From assembly GCF_038592985.1 (NCBI RefSeq), contig NZ_CP151951.1:4145001-4209000 (forward strand): a stretch of DNA of 64,000 nt. Reading direction: 5' to 3'. The DNA is from Paenibacillus sp. FSL R10-2782 (GTDB lineage Bacteria; Bacillota; Bacilli; Paenibacillales; Paenibacillaceae). This document shows, piece after piece, positions 34,354-43,681 of the stretch. The translations under genes were made by a program, and so were the position numbers. The notes beneath the pieces are model-generated. The model ran no database searches. It was not told where the DNA came from and was given only the letters and a program-made list of their open reading frames with translations. Each line of letters opens with the position of its first letter. The stretch's first letter is position 1.

Positions 34354-35205
34354 CTATTTCCCAGTAGACCCGCCATCAGTATATGCACCTTTCCCTTCAC
34401 CCTGCGCCTTGCCTACCTGTTCAGGACGTGCAGTCCTCTCCGCTGGCAAAGCCCGTTCCTCCATATGCCGGATTCGCTGTACCGCCTTGTCAAGCGCTGC
34501 CTTGCGCTGATTCATTTTGCGAACATGCTGCTGCTCCACCAGCCGGAATTGTTCCTCGTCTAGCTCCATCCAACGGGCCAAATGCTCTGCCCCCGGATTG
34601 ACTTCGCGCATATCTTTCGATTTTTTGCGGCCTGCGAAGCACAAATATTTGTGATGCACTTCCAGCGCTTGTTCATCAACATAAGGATATAGCACACGGG
34701 ACAGGCTCCCGGCATAGTAGGTCCGCTTGTGATCGTGAAACGGATGATATCCGTAGGGTACGGAAAGGACGAGCGTCCCTTTTTTATGAAGCAAACGGTA
34801 GGCTTGTGCAAGCAATGTATGAGGGTGTGCGTAATGCTCCAAAATCTCGCCTAAAATAATCGTGTCAAATCCGCCGGGAGGACGTTCGAATAGAGAAATA
34901 TCCTTTAAATGAAAATGAACCCTTCCCCGAACAGGTGCAGATTCCTGACGAAGTTCTTTTTTTGCATATGAAATACTTCCCTCTTCCAAATCAATGGCCG
35001 TTACCTCAAAACCTTCACGCCCGAGCAAAATAGACGTTATCCCCTGACTACATCCAGCATCCAGCACAGTATGACCCTGCACATGGCGGCAAATCCAGTG
35101 GATTCGGCTACGGGTAGCCTCATGGGATTCCTCCGAGTTAATCTGCCCGTAATAACGCTCATTCACTTGATCACGGTTAGCCAACAGCGGTGGCCCCCCC
35201 TGCAT
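34354..35205 (-). CDS. SAM-dependent methyltransferase with helical C-terminus
   Basis: 283 residues. HTVLDAGCSQGITSILLGREG is the SAM-binding loop; VTAIDLE and DTIILGEILEHYAHP follow, as in methyltransferase families 11/23 often found in glycan clusters. The last ~70 residues are charged and helical, ending in a Gly/Lys-rich tail. It overlaps the UDP-sugar dehydrogenase gene by 29 bases, so both are in one operon. The substrate is probably a sugar or glycan of this cluster. Confidence 0.83.
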   Translation of the reverse strand: MQGGPPLLANRDQVNERYYGQINSEESHEATRSRIHWICRHVQGHTVLDAGCSQGITSILLGREGFEVTAIDLEEGSISYAKKELRQESAPVRGRVHFHLKDISLFERPPGGFDTIILGEILEHYAHPHTLLAQAYRLLHKKGTLVLSVPYGYHPFHDHKRTYYAGSLSRVLYPYVDEQALEVHHKYLCFAGRKKSKDMREVNPGAEHLARWMELDEEQFRLVEQQHVRKMNQRKAALDKAVQRIRHMEERALPAERTARPEQVGKAQGEGKGAYTDGGSTGK

Positions 35206-36526
35206 CGGGTTGTCCCAGAATCACGACATGCCCACCTGTGCAATGCACCGTCGCATTGCGTGTATCGAACACCAGTGGCGCATGGTCGACCAGTTGCTGG
35301 TAATCCAGCACCGAATGATCCGTCGTGATTACGACGATATCTGCACTTTCCCACAGTCGGGAATCCGCCACACGAGATGGGATGACCTCGCTGTTCAGCT
35401 TAAAGCTCTTTACATACGGGTCGGTGAAGCTCACCACAGCACCCATCTCCTTTAGGCGCTCAAACAGGACAAGAGCAGGGGATTCCCGAACATCATCAAT
35501 GTCTTTTTTGTAGGCAACGCCCGCTAAAATGATCTCGGCCTTGTTCATGGCTTTGCCCTCCTTGGCAAGCAGAGCTTCAATTCGCTCCGCTATATACAGT
35601 GGCATACGCCGATTCATACGGTCTGCCAAGTCCACAAATTCCAGCGGAAACCCATGCTGTTCGGATTTCCATGACAAATACAGCGGATCGATCGGAATAC
35701 AGTGCCCCCCGATACCAGGCCCCGGATAGAACGGCATATAGCCGAAGGGCTTCGTTGCTGCCGCATCCAGTACCTCCCATATGTTGATGCCGATTTTCTC
35801 ACAGGCCGACGTCAGCTCATTGACCAATCCGATGTTAACGCTGCGGAACGTATTCTCGAATAGCTTCGCGGCTTCCGCAACGGTTGTCGAGCTGACCGGA
35901 ACCATTTGCTCCAGAAAGGAGCCGTAAAAGGCTACTCCTGCTGCCAAGCAATCCGACGTACAGCCACCGATCACCTTGGGCGTGTTCCGAATGTTAAAAT
36001 AAACACTGCCCGGATCGACGCGCTCCGGTGAAAAACACACGTAAAAATCCTGACCTATCGTCCAGTCCCTGCGCTGTTCAATCACTGGACGGATCAGTTC
36101 CTCCGTTGTTCCCGGATACGTCGTGCTTTCCAAAATGATTAGCGTCTGTTTACGCAAATAGGGGATTGCCTGGTCGATAGCCGTTTCAATATAAGAAGTA
36201 TCCGGCTGATGCTCATCCGTCAGTGGCGTAGGCACACAGATGACAACGATATCCGAATGCTCCAGCACCTTAACATCCGTAACCGGATACAGACGCTGCC
36301 CGATCAGCCCCTCCAACGCATCATCGCCAATATCTATGATGTACGATTGTCCTTGAAGCAGCTTGGCTACTTTGGCCGGATCTGAATCCACACCGTACAC
36401 CTCATAACCAGCTCGTGCCATTTCCACAGCCATCGGCAGTCCCACGTAACCAAGGCCGATCACCGCAACCTTTACCGTGCCTTTGCTTATTTTATCTATA
36501 AGTTGCAAAATACCCACCTCTCTCAT
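35177..36526 (-). CDS. UDP-sugar dehydrogenase (UDP-ManNAc/UDP-Glc dehydrogenase family)
   Basis: 449 residues. The NAD-binding VAVIGLGYVGLPMAVEMARAGY, the middle-domain NTFRSVNIGLVNEL and the catalytic cysteine motif PGPGIGGHCIPIDP (about 265-278) are all present. Such enzymes oxidise the C6 hydroxyl of a UDP-sugar to an acid using two NAD. The motif set is nearest to the WecC/VipA/TuaD-like enzymes that make UDP-ManNAcA or similar. The next gene upstream is a dehydratase-like SDR, three bases away, so the pair would produce an acidic or modified amino sugar. Confidence 0.9.
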   Translation of the reverse strand: MREVGILQLIDKISKGTVKVAVIGLGYVGLPMAVEMARAGYEVYGVDSDPAKVAKLLQGQSYIIDIGDDALEGLIGQRLYPVTDVKVLEHSDIVVICVPTPLTDEHQPDTSYIETAIDQAIPYLRKQTLIILESTTYPGTTEELIRPVIEQRRDWTIGQDFYVCFSPERVDPGSVYFNIRNTPKVIGGCTSDCLAAGVAFYGSFLEQMVPVSSTTVAEAAKLFENTFRSVNIGLVNELTSACEKIGINIWEVLDAAATKPFGYMPFYPGPGIGGHCIPIDPLYLSWKSEQHGFPLEFVDLADRMNRRMPLYIAERIEALLAKEGKAMNKAEIILAGVAYKKDIDDVRESPALVLFERLKEMGAVVSFTDPYVKSFKLNSEVIPSRVADSRLWESADIVVITTDHSVLDYQQLVDHAPLVFDTRNATVHCTGGHVVILGQPDAGGATAVG

Positions 36527-36528
36527 CG

Positions 36529-37509
36529 TTACTCCATGCCTCGCAATAGCTCGGCAATGCCTGCGCGGTCCATTAACTCATCGTCCGAGCGGTATTGATC
36601 AAAGCTCACACGCTCCAGCCCTCCGTACTGGCTCAGTAATCGCTTGTCTGCCTGCTGTGGGAGAATGACAAAATAACGATCATCATAGCGGTATGTGTAC
36701 GGCACCTCATAAGGAGAAATCAGCACTTCGTGCAGCTTTTCCCCACTACGTATGCCGATACCCTTCAACTTCAGCGCTGGCTGACCTGCCTGCTCCTTCA
36801 TCACTTCCGCCAGATCTGCAATGTTGCAGCCTTTCATTTTCATAACCAGCGTCTCTCCACCAATCGCCGCCACAGAAGCCTTCAGCAGCAAGCCAATAGC
36901 CTCTCCAAGCGTGAGGAAAAAACGGGTCATATCAGGACTGGTCAGCGTCAAATCCTGCCCTTCCGCAATCTGGCGCTTGAACAGCGGAACAACACTTCCG
37001 CTCGTACCCAGCACATTGCCGCCGCGAATGCACACAAAACGGGTGCGCTCACTCAGATCGTTGGCACGAATCATTAGCCTTTCGCCAATCGCCTTCGTCA
37101 TGCCATATACATTCACCGGGTCAACTGCCTTGTCGGTAGAGACGTCAATAACCTTGGTGACTCCCTGCTCAATGCTGGCCCGAATTACATTTTGCGTACC
37201 GTGTACGTTCGTCTTGAAAGCCTCTTCCGGCTGTCTCTCGCACACGGGGACATGCTTCAACGCCGCCAGATGGAACACATAGTCCACCCCGCGACATGCC
37301 TCTTGTAATGCTTGTAGATCCCGAATATCACCAATAACGAAATTCAACCGGGGATCAGACTGGAATTGACGCTGCATGGCAATCTGTGCAAATTCACCTC
37401 GTGAAAAAATACGAATTTCCGCTGGCCCCTCCTTGAGCAATTCCGTCGTCAGACGTTGCCCCCAAGATCCCGTTCCTCCGGTCACCAGCAGTTTTTTTCC
37501 TTTGAACAA
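36529..37509 (-). CDS. UDP-sugar 4,6-dehydratase-like SDR (CapD/PseB type)
   Basis: 326 residues. LLVTGGTGSWGQRLTTELL is the cofactor loop, VIGDIRDL the acidic adenine contact, VFHLAALKHVPVCERQPEEAFKTN the substrate region, and VYGMTKAIGER the catalytic Tyr-x-x-x-Lys pair. LALKHVP and KHVPVCE are typical of soluble UDP-GlcNAc 4,6-dehydratases and 5-epimerases (PseB, CapE, FnlA). It likely makes a 4-keto-6-deoxy or mannosamine precursor for the glycan made by this cluster. Confidence 0.88.
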   Translation of the reverse strand: MFKGKKLLVTGGTGSWGQRLTTELLKEGPAEIRIFSRGEFAQIAMQRQFQSDPRLNFVIGDIRDLQALQEACRGVDYVFHLAALKHVPVCERQPEEAFKTNVHGTQNVIRASIEQGVTKVIDVSTDKAVDPVNVYGMTKAIGERLMIRANDLSERTRFVCIRGGNVLGTSGSVVPLFKRQIAEGQDLTLTSPDMTRFFLTLGEAIGLLLKASVAAIGGETLVMKMKGCNIADLAEVMKEQAGQPALKLKGIGIRSGEKLHEVLISPYEVPYTYRYDDRYFVILPQQADKRLLSQYGGLERVSFDQYRSDDELMDRAGIAELLRGME

Positions 37510-37528
37510 TACAATCTCCTCCTGACCG

Positions 37529-38236
37529 TTACGAATTTGCAGTGCCTGTTCCCAGAAATTCAGCCAGCACAGCCTTCATTTCATCCTCTGTCAGCCGATC
37601 CTTTGCCGGTACTTTTTTCACCGAGGTATTCGCGGCATGAATGACGTTTACATAGTTGCGAAGCGGAATGACCTCATGTGGCAGCTCCGTTACATAGCCA
37701 TGCGTACCCTTACCGGGAATGACAATACGATAATCATCCAGATAATCCTTCGCTTGATAGCGGAACACATAAAAGGAGGGCGAACGGTGAAATACCGGTG
37801 CCATCTGACCTTCTACGGCATCCCACAGGTAACCCATCTGGTTCACCAGCGCGACCGTATCCGGCTGAAATTCGTAATCATGCAACTGCTGTACAAACGA
37901 TTGGTGATACAAATCGTCGGAATCAATTCGGGCAATTAGCAGTTCGTCCGTGCCTTCGATATATGCGTGAATGCGACGCTTGCTTTCGATGCTCGTACCG
38001 AAGCGGATGTGGCCGGGGATTGGCTCACGCTCGGCCAGTTCCTCCTCCACGATGTCGCTGCATCCACCTGCCAGCTTGACGACAGACAAGAAATCCGCAT
38101 TCGTCTGACTAAGCAAGCTGCGCAGTGTAAAGGTTCTGAATACATCCAACCGCTCGCTGATCCACTCCCGTGTCAGCCGATTGGGATTCATCCCGTAGTT
38201 ATTAAAATTAATCTCTATGACAATCTTGCGATTCAT
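37529..38236 (-). CDS. Putative glycosyltransferase (rhamnosyltransferase-like)
   Basis: 235 residues. NRKIVIEINFNNYGMNP opens the protein; RTFTLRSLLSQTNADFLSVV and LLIARIDSDDLYHQSFVQQLHD follow, the last an acidic metal motif (RIDSDD) typical of the small putative rhamnosyl/GT2-like transferases. It is the first gene of the leftward block, and its start lies 238 bases from the divergent GT-D gene, so promoters for both lie in that gap. Donor and acceptor are not known. Confidence 0.7.
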   Translation of the reverse strand: MNRKIVIEINFNNYGMNPNRLTREWISERLDVFRTFTLRSLLSQTNADFLSVVKLAGGCSDIVEEELAEREPIPGHIRFGTSIESKRRIHAYIEGTDELLIARIDSDDLYHQSFVQQLHDYEFQPDTVALVNQMGYLWDAVEGQMAPVFHRSPSFYVFRYQAKDYLDDYRIVIPGKGTHGYVTELPHEVIPLRNYVNVIHAANTSVKKVPAKDRLTEDEMKAVLAEFLGTGTANS

Positions 38237-38474
38237 TCATCTTCCTCCCTTTCAACCGTCTCTTCACAAGTTATGGAACTGCTGGGGAAACGGCACGTAC
38301 AAATGCATCAACTCTTTCAAAAATAGGTAGAATCCAAAAATGAATAGCCGATCATACAAAAATCTTGCTGCTTTCGACATATGATAGAATACAGAGTTTT
38401 GTACCATTGAGCATTTTGCAGCAATCCCAAGAGCGATTTCAAATCAGCAATAGATAGACAGGGAGGAAGCATAT

Positions 38475-39188
38475 ATGACTAAGCCAAAGTATCTGGAGAT
38501 CGATGAGGTACTGAATCACCTAAAACTGGCACTGGATCAACAGCAGCCCTTCTCATTCATTCGTATCGGGGATGGCGAAAATTTGATTTTGTCTCAGGAT
38601 ACCGTATGGCCGATGGGAAAGGTGTTGCAGGAACGATGGGCAATCAAAGCCAATCTTGGGCAAAAAGGACTGTTCCTGCCGAATACGGAATTGCGAGATG
38701 AGGTGGCAGAGGCAGTACGTAAAGCCGATATTGCTGGCATCCTGCCATACGATGACGTATCTATTAAAGCGCCATCCTATATGAAGCGAGAGCTGACTGA
38801 CCAGGTTTTTACTCACTACGGCCTCTCTCCCGCGCTGACCTGCCATGCCTGCCTGAACCGGTATTTGGCTGAGACACCCGCTTTCTGGGACATGCTGAAA
38901 CATCGACGCATACTGCTCGTCACCCGAACAGCCGCCGAAGTGAAGCCCGTCCTTGAAGCTGAGCCGTATCAACTGCATATCTCGCACACACTTGCATTTC
39001 ATCAATATGAACAAATGGATGAAACGCTCCAGTGGATCACAGAGCATAAAGATGACTTTGATATTGGGCTATTCTCCTGCGGGGTCAATGCGGTCGTACT
39101 GGCACAAAAAACGGCAGAACTCACTGGCAAAGTAGGGATAGACTTCGGCAAGGCGATTAACATCGTGATGTTCGGCAAAGCGAATTAA
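38475..39188 (+). CDS. GT-D fold glycosyltransferase-like protein
   Basis: 237 residues after a strong GGGAGGAAG site. The sequence FSFIRIGDGENLIL near residue 28 is the hallmark of the GT-D fold (DUF1792-like) glucosyltransferases. FLPNTELRDEVAEAV, ILPYDDVS and RILLVTRTAAEVKPVL follow, as in the family. These enzymes transfer glucose in streptococcal serine-rich adhesin glycosylation. It diverges from the leftward glycan block and probably acts on the same acceptor. A hairpin terminator follows. Confidence 0.8.
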   Translation: MTKPKYLEIDEVLNHLKLALDQQQPFSFIRIGDGENLILSQDTVWPMGKVLQERWAIKANLGQKGLFLPNTELRDEVAEAVRKADIAGILPYDDVSIKAPSYMKRELTDQVFTHYGLSPALTCHACLNRYLAETPAFWDMLKHRRILLVTRTAAEVKPVLEAEPYQLHISHTLAFHQYEQMDETLQWITEHKDDFDIGLFSCGVNAVVLAQKTAELTGKVGIDFGKAINIVMFGKAN

Positions 39189-39212
39189 TGGATAGCCTCT
39201 GCTTCTCATATC

Positions 39213-39252
39213 AAAAAAAGCACCAGCAAATTCAAGATTTGCTGGTGCTTTT
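39213..39252 (+). terminator. Terminator after the GT-D gene
   Basis: AAAGCACCAGCAAAT pairs with ATTTGCTGGTGCTTT and a short T run follows. The A run upstream would let it work in both directions. Confidence 0.8.
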
Positions 39253-39412
39253 GGCTATCACAAACCGTCCTAAAATCCGGGGCGCATGGAATATCTATAT
39301 AAAGCCTCGAAACCTTACTTGCTTAAAAATAGACTTTGAGATTTCACGTCACTTATTTTACAATATTATAGAAACAAGCATTAAATTGGAGATCATGAGG
39401 AGGATATCGTAA

Positions 39413-40540
39413 ATGACACATAACAATAAATTGAAGACATATCCACTTCCAAAAGCTAAGCATGTAAAGGTTCATGGTCGAACTACGCAAGCACTTAAAC
39501 CACTAACTCTGTTTTGGACAGGCAGCGGCATTGAATTGAATATGAAGGGCTCGGAGCTGTGGATTGAAATTGAGGCCGATTACCAGGTGTATGAGCACTG
39601 GATCAGTATTGTCATCAATGGTGCCCCGATGAGTCGCTTGATGGTGACCGCAGGACGGCATTGGATTTGTCTTTTGAGAGGAATGAATCCTGACAGGGTT
39701 AAAAATGTCCGGGTGGTCAAGGACGTCCAGCCTATGAGTTTTGACTCGCGCATCTTGCTGCAAATTCATGCCCTGAGGATTGACGGAGAATTGTTGCCGG
39801 TCACCGATAAGCCCTACAAGGTGGAATTTATCGGTGACAGCATTACCTCGGGAGAAGGAGCAATTGGAGCAAGGGAGGAGACAGACTGGGTTCCCATGTT
39901 GTTCACGGCACTACATAATTATTCTGCCATAACTGCCGAAGCACTGAATGCCGATTACCGAGTATTGTCACAAAGCGGATGGGGTGTCCTGACGAGTTGG
40001 GATAATAATCCGCATGCGAACATACCCGCATATTATGAGCAGATATGTGGTATGCTCACCGGGGAGAGAAATGAAGCATTAGGGGCACTTTCCGATCATG
40101 ATTTTACCTCATGGCAGCCGGATGTGGTCGTGGTGAATTTGGGGACTAATGACGGGGGCGCCTTCTATTCTCCCGCATGGACGGACCCAGCAAGCGGGAA
40201 AGTGTACAAGCAACGCTTGAACGAGGACGGAACATTCAATGAAGAAGATTTACAAGCTTTTGAAAACGCTACCAAAAATTTTCTTGTCAAGCTTCGGGCC
40301 TGTAATCCTGCTGCCCATATTGTGTGGGCCTATGGGATGCTTGGTACTCCGATGATGCCAGCGATCTACCGGGCGGTAGACGCGTACAAGAAAAGAACGA
40401 GGGATCGGAATGTGTCCGTGTTCCAACTGCCTAACACGACGGAAGAAACGTTAGGGTCTCGCAGCCATCCAGGGCTTCTCGCCCATACCAAAGCGGCAAA
40501 TGAGTTGACAGGGTATTTGCGAGAAATTTTAAAGAATTAG
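39413..40540 (+). CDS. SGNH hydrolase, CE2-like carbohydrate esterase
   Basis: 375 residues, no signal peptide visible, so probably cytoplasmic. The N-terminal ~130 residues are a beta-sandwich-like domain (TLFWTGSGIELNMKGSELWIEIEA). The C-terminal SGNH domain has GDSITSGEG (nucleophile Ser), LGTNDGGAF (block III Asn) and SRSHPG (catalytic His). The two-domain order matches carbohydrate esterase family 2, which removes acetyl groups from sugars. It has its own GGAGG site. The substrate may be an acetylated oligosaccharide. Confidence 0.83.
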   Translation: MTHNNKLKTYPLPKAKHVKVHGRTTQALKPLTLFWTGSGIELNMKGSELWIEIEADYQVYEHWISIVINGAPMSRLMVTAGRHWICLLRGMNPDRVKNVRVVKDVQPMSFDSRILLQIHALRIDGELLPVTDKPYKVEFIGDSITSGEGAIGAREETDWVPMLFTALHNYSAITAEALNADYRVLSQSGWGVLTSWDNNPHANIPAYYEQICGMLTGERNEALGALSDHDFTSWQPDVVVVNLGTNDGGAFYSPAWTDPASGKVYKQRLNEDGTFNEEDLQAFENATKNFLVKLRACNPAAHIVWAYGMLGTPMMPAIYRAVDAYKKRTRDRNVSVFQLPNTTEETLGSRSHPGLLAHTKAANELTGYLREILKN

Positions 40541-40597
40541 AATCCATGAAGCAGAATCAACTCTGTTGAACCACGCTCATGAAGTAAACATAACGTC

Positions 40598-40635
40598 ACA
40601 ACACCCAGGATATTTGTGTTCTGGGTGTTGTTGTT
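40598..40635. terminator. Hairpin after the SGNH hydrolase gene
   Basis: ACAACACCCAG pairs with CTGGGTGTTGT (11 bp). The run of T after it is interrupted by G, so termination may be weak. It lies between two convergent genes. Confidence 0.6.
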
Positions 40636-40700
40636 GACCATCATAGGAGAACCATGAACAGGCGGCAAGGTCTTAATAAGGAAATACTCGTCTGATATAT

Positions 40701-41117
40701 TTAGAAAAATGGAGTCGAAGCGATGCCAGTAAATACCTCCGGACCATTACGAACCGTCGTCGATACACCGGAAATATAAGAGGAATACACCGTTTGTATC
40801 ACCCATGGCGCGGAAAGATCCTGTGCATTAAAAGCTTGCGTTTCATTAACCCCTGTAGCTCCCAATACCCCTTCGGCTCGATAGACTACCTCGCTCGGAT
40901 TATAATCGGTGCCACGTACGATTTCAACCGCATACGTATCACCCAGTTCACCAATCAGCCCAATGGAACCGCTAAAAGTCACAATCGGACTCGGTACAAG
41001 AAAAGTTCGCAGGGTAATCAAACCAAACCGCTCCGGTTCAGGACCCAGCTGGATATCGGGACCCTCACCTGTTTTGGATGAATTTGTGGAACTTCTCATA
41101 TCCAGAAAAAAACCCAT
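40701..41117 (-). CDS. Hypothetical beta-rich protein, possibly a spore-surface protein
   Basis: 138 residues after GGAGGGATT. The sequence is rich in Val, Thr, Ser, Gly and Ile with regular strand pattern (RTFLVPSPIVTFSGSIGLIGELGDTYAVEIVRGTD). It has no signal peptide, cysteines or charged helices. This composition recalls self-assembling exosporium or spore-coat proteins (for example ExsC-like), but no family can be named. It lies upstream of and divergent from a chemoreceptor gene. Function is unassigned. Confidence 0.55.
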   Translation of the reverse strand: MGFFLDMRSSTNSSKTGEGPDIQLGPEPERFGLITLRTFLVPSPIVTFSGSIGLIGELGDTYAVEIVRGTDYNPSEVVYRAEGVLGATGVNETQAFNAQDLSAPWVIQTVYSSYISGVSTTVRNGPEVFTGIASTPFF

Positions 41118-41282
41118 TGTTTAATCCCTCCAAATTGCAAGATACTCCATACTATGCAAGCAATTCTTCTTTGACTTGGACAAATTAGTAATAAATCTAT
41201 CAAATCCGCTTAAAATAACCGATAGTAAATACATACATTATGCATTTTAGAAATGAAATGCACATAGAAAGCAGGGGGTTTG

Positions 41283-43262
41283 ATGAAACAACTGAAACGA
41301 CTGAAAACTTTAACACTACGCAAAAAATTGACTGCGGCATTCCTGCTGGTCATGCTTGTTCCTAGCATTATTGTCAGCTCTTTTTCTTATCAGGCAGCGT
41401 ATAATCAGACAGACCAACAATTAATGGACAGTGCGACAACTAGCGTTACCGCAGCCGACCGTGCGGTGGCTCAGACGATTCAAGCTAAAATTGCAGATAT
41501 CGAATATTACGCTACTACGATGACAGCTAGTAACAGCAGTCCAGAAGCAGATGCAGCCATTCTGACAGAACTGCAAATCTATTTGAAAATGCATGCGGAA
41601 GCCCTCGATATGTTCGTAGGAACTCCCGAAGGAAAACTCATTATTGGCAAAGCCGTAGGCTCCACAAACGATCCTCGTGAGCGTCCGTGGTACAAACAGG
41701 CCATGGAGAAACCCGGACAAACTGTAATCAGCCCTGTCGGACTCAATACGACTAAGGTCGCCGTTGTGTATATTTCACGTACGCTTCCTGACAATAGCGG
41801 TGTTCTCGGTCTTTCCCTGAACCTGAATAATTTAAAGGAAATTACGAATTTAAAAATCGGGCAGCAGGGCTATGTCATGATATTGGATACCACCAAGCGT
41901 ATCGTTACTCACCCGACAGAAGTCAGCGGAAGTACCCAATTGGGGGAAAAACTGTCGCAACTGTTTGCCTCCAAGGAAGGCAGCTTTAATTATGATCTGA
42001 ATGGCGTATCCAAAAGCCTGATTTTTAAAACTAATGCTCTGACCGGCTGGAAAATTGCTGGAACGATGGACAAGTCGGAAACAAGTGCCTCCGCCAAACC
42101 GATCCTCATCACGACCATCGTGGTGCTGGTCATTTCAGCTATCGTCATCGGTGTGCTGGCGCTGTGGCTAATCAGCAGTATACTCAAACCGATCCAAAGA
42201 TTGCGTAATTCTATGGATGCTATCAGCCAAGGCAATCTTTCCATCAATGTCGCTACGAACAGCACAGATGAAATCGGCGAATTATCGAGATATTTTCAAA
42301 AAACGGTGGATAGCCTGCGTAACATGATCAGAGAAATCCAAGCCATGACTGGCAATCTGTCGGCCTCCTCGCAAGAGCTCGCCGCAGGTGCAGAACAAAC
42401 AACCCGCGCGATTGAGCATGTGACCGAAGCCATTCAGGATGTGGCCGCAGGCAGCGAGAGACAGGCCAACAGCGCCAAAGAAAATCAGGATCGTGTGTCA
42501 GGCATGTCAACAGATATCACGGCTATGACCGAGGCCATGACTGAAATGACCACGTTCTCTTCTCAGGCCATTCAGGCGTCGGATACAGGCAGTGAACATA
42601 TCGGCAATAGTGTCGTCTCCATTGACGGCATTCGCACAACAGTGGAAGAACTGGATACGATTATCGGCGCATTGAGTGAGAGATCTGGACGGATCGGAAC
42701 CATTGTCACCGTCATTACAGAAATCGCCAGCCAGACCAATTTGCTTGCCCTGAACGCTTCTATTGAAGCAGCACGCGCCGGGGAGCATGGTAAAGGCTTT
42801 GCTGTCGTAGCAACTGAAGTCCGCAAGCTGGCGGAAAACTCCGCTCATTCGGCACAACAAATCCGTGAGCAAATTCAAGGTATTCAAAACGGCGTATCCG
42901 AGGCCCTGACCGCAATGGAATCTGCCAAAGAACGCGTAAGCGAAGGCACCAATTCGGTTGACCTGTCCGGCCGCTCCTTCTCCCGTATTCGTAGAGCGAT
43001 CGTTAAATCGGCGAAGCAACTCGACAACGTCTCAGCTTCTACAGCAGGAGTAGCACAAGGAACAAGTGCAGTAGTCGGAAGTATGGAGGAAATTACACGT
43101 ATTGCCGAAGAAGCCGCATCCCATACCGAGACGGTATCTGCGGCTGCAGAGGAACAGCTCGCCTCCATGGAAGAGATCGGTTCCTCTGCCGCAGAATTAA
43201 CCCGGCTGGCAGAACAGCTCCAGGATTTGCTGGCACAATTCCAATTGGATGAAATAAAATAA
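41283..43262 (+). CDS. Methyl-accepting chemotaxis protein
   Basis: 659 residues from the ATG at 41283 (AGGGGG upstream). Membrane helix ~18-36, an extracellular dCache_1-like sensor (~40-275), a second helix (~280-302), a HAMP linker ([20 protein letters not shown]), and a long cytoplasmic signalling coiled coil with the hairpin tip [21 protein letters not shown] and [17 protein letters not shown]. It directs flagellar motility. A YjfB-like motility gene follows after 53 bases, probably in the same transcript. Confidence 0.93.
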   Translation: MKQLKRLKTLTLRKKLTAAFLLVMLVPSIIVSSFSYQAAYNQTDQQLMDSATTSVTAADRAVAQTIQAKIADIEYYATTMTASNSSPEADAAILTELQIYLKMHAEALDMFVGTPEGKLIIGKAVGSTNDPRERPWYKQAMEKPGQTVISPVGLNTTKVAVVYISRTLPDNSGVLGLSLNLNNLKEITNLKIGQQGYVMILDTTKRIVTHPTEVSGSTQLGEKLSQLFASKEGSFNYDLNGVSKSLIFKTNALTGWKIAGTMDKSETSASAKPILITTIVVLVISAIVIGVLALWLISSILKPIQRLRNSMDAISQGNLSINVATNSTDEIGELSRYFQKTVDSLRNMIREIQAMTGNLSASSQELAAGAEQTTRAIEHVTEAIQDVAAGSERQANSAKENQDRVSGMSTDITAMTEAMTEMTTFSSQAIQASDTGSEHIGNSVVSIDGIRTTVEELDTIIGALSERSGRIGTIVTVITEIASQTNLLALNASIEAARAGEHGKGFAVVATEVRKLAENSAHSAQQIREQIQGIQNGVSEALTAMESAKERVSEGTNSVDLSGRSFSRIRRAIVKSAKQLDNVSASTAGVAQGTSAVVGSMEEITRIAEEAASHTETVSAAAEEQLASMEEIGSSAAELTRLAEQLQDLLAQFQLDEIK

Positions 43263-43315
43263 CAGTTCTGACCGATAAATAGTAAGAGTCTTCACGACAA
43301 AGGAGGAATGAAAAC

Positions 43316-43492
43316 ATGGATATCGCAGCATTATCAACGGGTATGAGCCAGGCCAGCTTGGCGCAAGCCGTAAGCGTGAAGGTATTGAGTATGGCTAAGG
43401 ATCAAGCTGGTGAACAGGGACAAGCACTGATCCAGATGATGGAGAAAAGCGTACAGCCTCATCTCGGGGGTCAACTGGACCTTCGAGCGTAG
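43316..43492 (+). CDS. YjfB-family putative motility protein
   Basis: 58 residues with an AGGAGG site. MDIAALSTGMSQASLAQAV at the start and SVQPHLGGQLDLRA at the end match the YjfB (putative motility protein) family, small proteins whose genes often follow flagellar or chemotaxis genes in Bacilli. The exact role is unknown. Its place after the chemoreceptor gene and before a strong terminator suggests a two-gene operon. Confidence 0.82.
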   Translation: MDIAALSTGMSQASLAQAVSVKVLSMAKDQAGEQGQALIQMMEKSVQPHLGGQLDLRA

Positions 43493-43510
43493 CTTTACCG
43501 CTATTGGATG

Positions 43511-43557
43511 GGCGATCTGTTCGGGTCTAAACGGACCGGAGCAGATCGTCTTTTTTT
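43511..43557 (+). terminator. Terminator after the yjfB-like gene
   Basis: GGCGATCTG pairs with CAGATCGTC around a loop that itself contains a small stem, followed by seven T. Confidence 0.88.
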
Positions 43558-43681
43558 ATCACATCGACCATCATGATTTTTCGTTCGACGCAAAACGTAG
43601 TAAACTATACATATTATCCACGGCCTTGATTCGGAGGATATAGCAAAAAAATGCACATTGAAAGAGGAGGATACATAAATC

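Noticed and set aside
33773..34510. 245-codon rightward frame across the GT2-TPR gene
   Set aside because: It is antisense to clear GT2 motifs; the residue composition (His, Arg, Pro rich) is typical of a shadow of a GC-rich coding strand.
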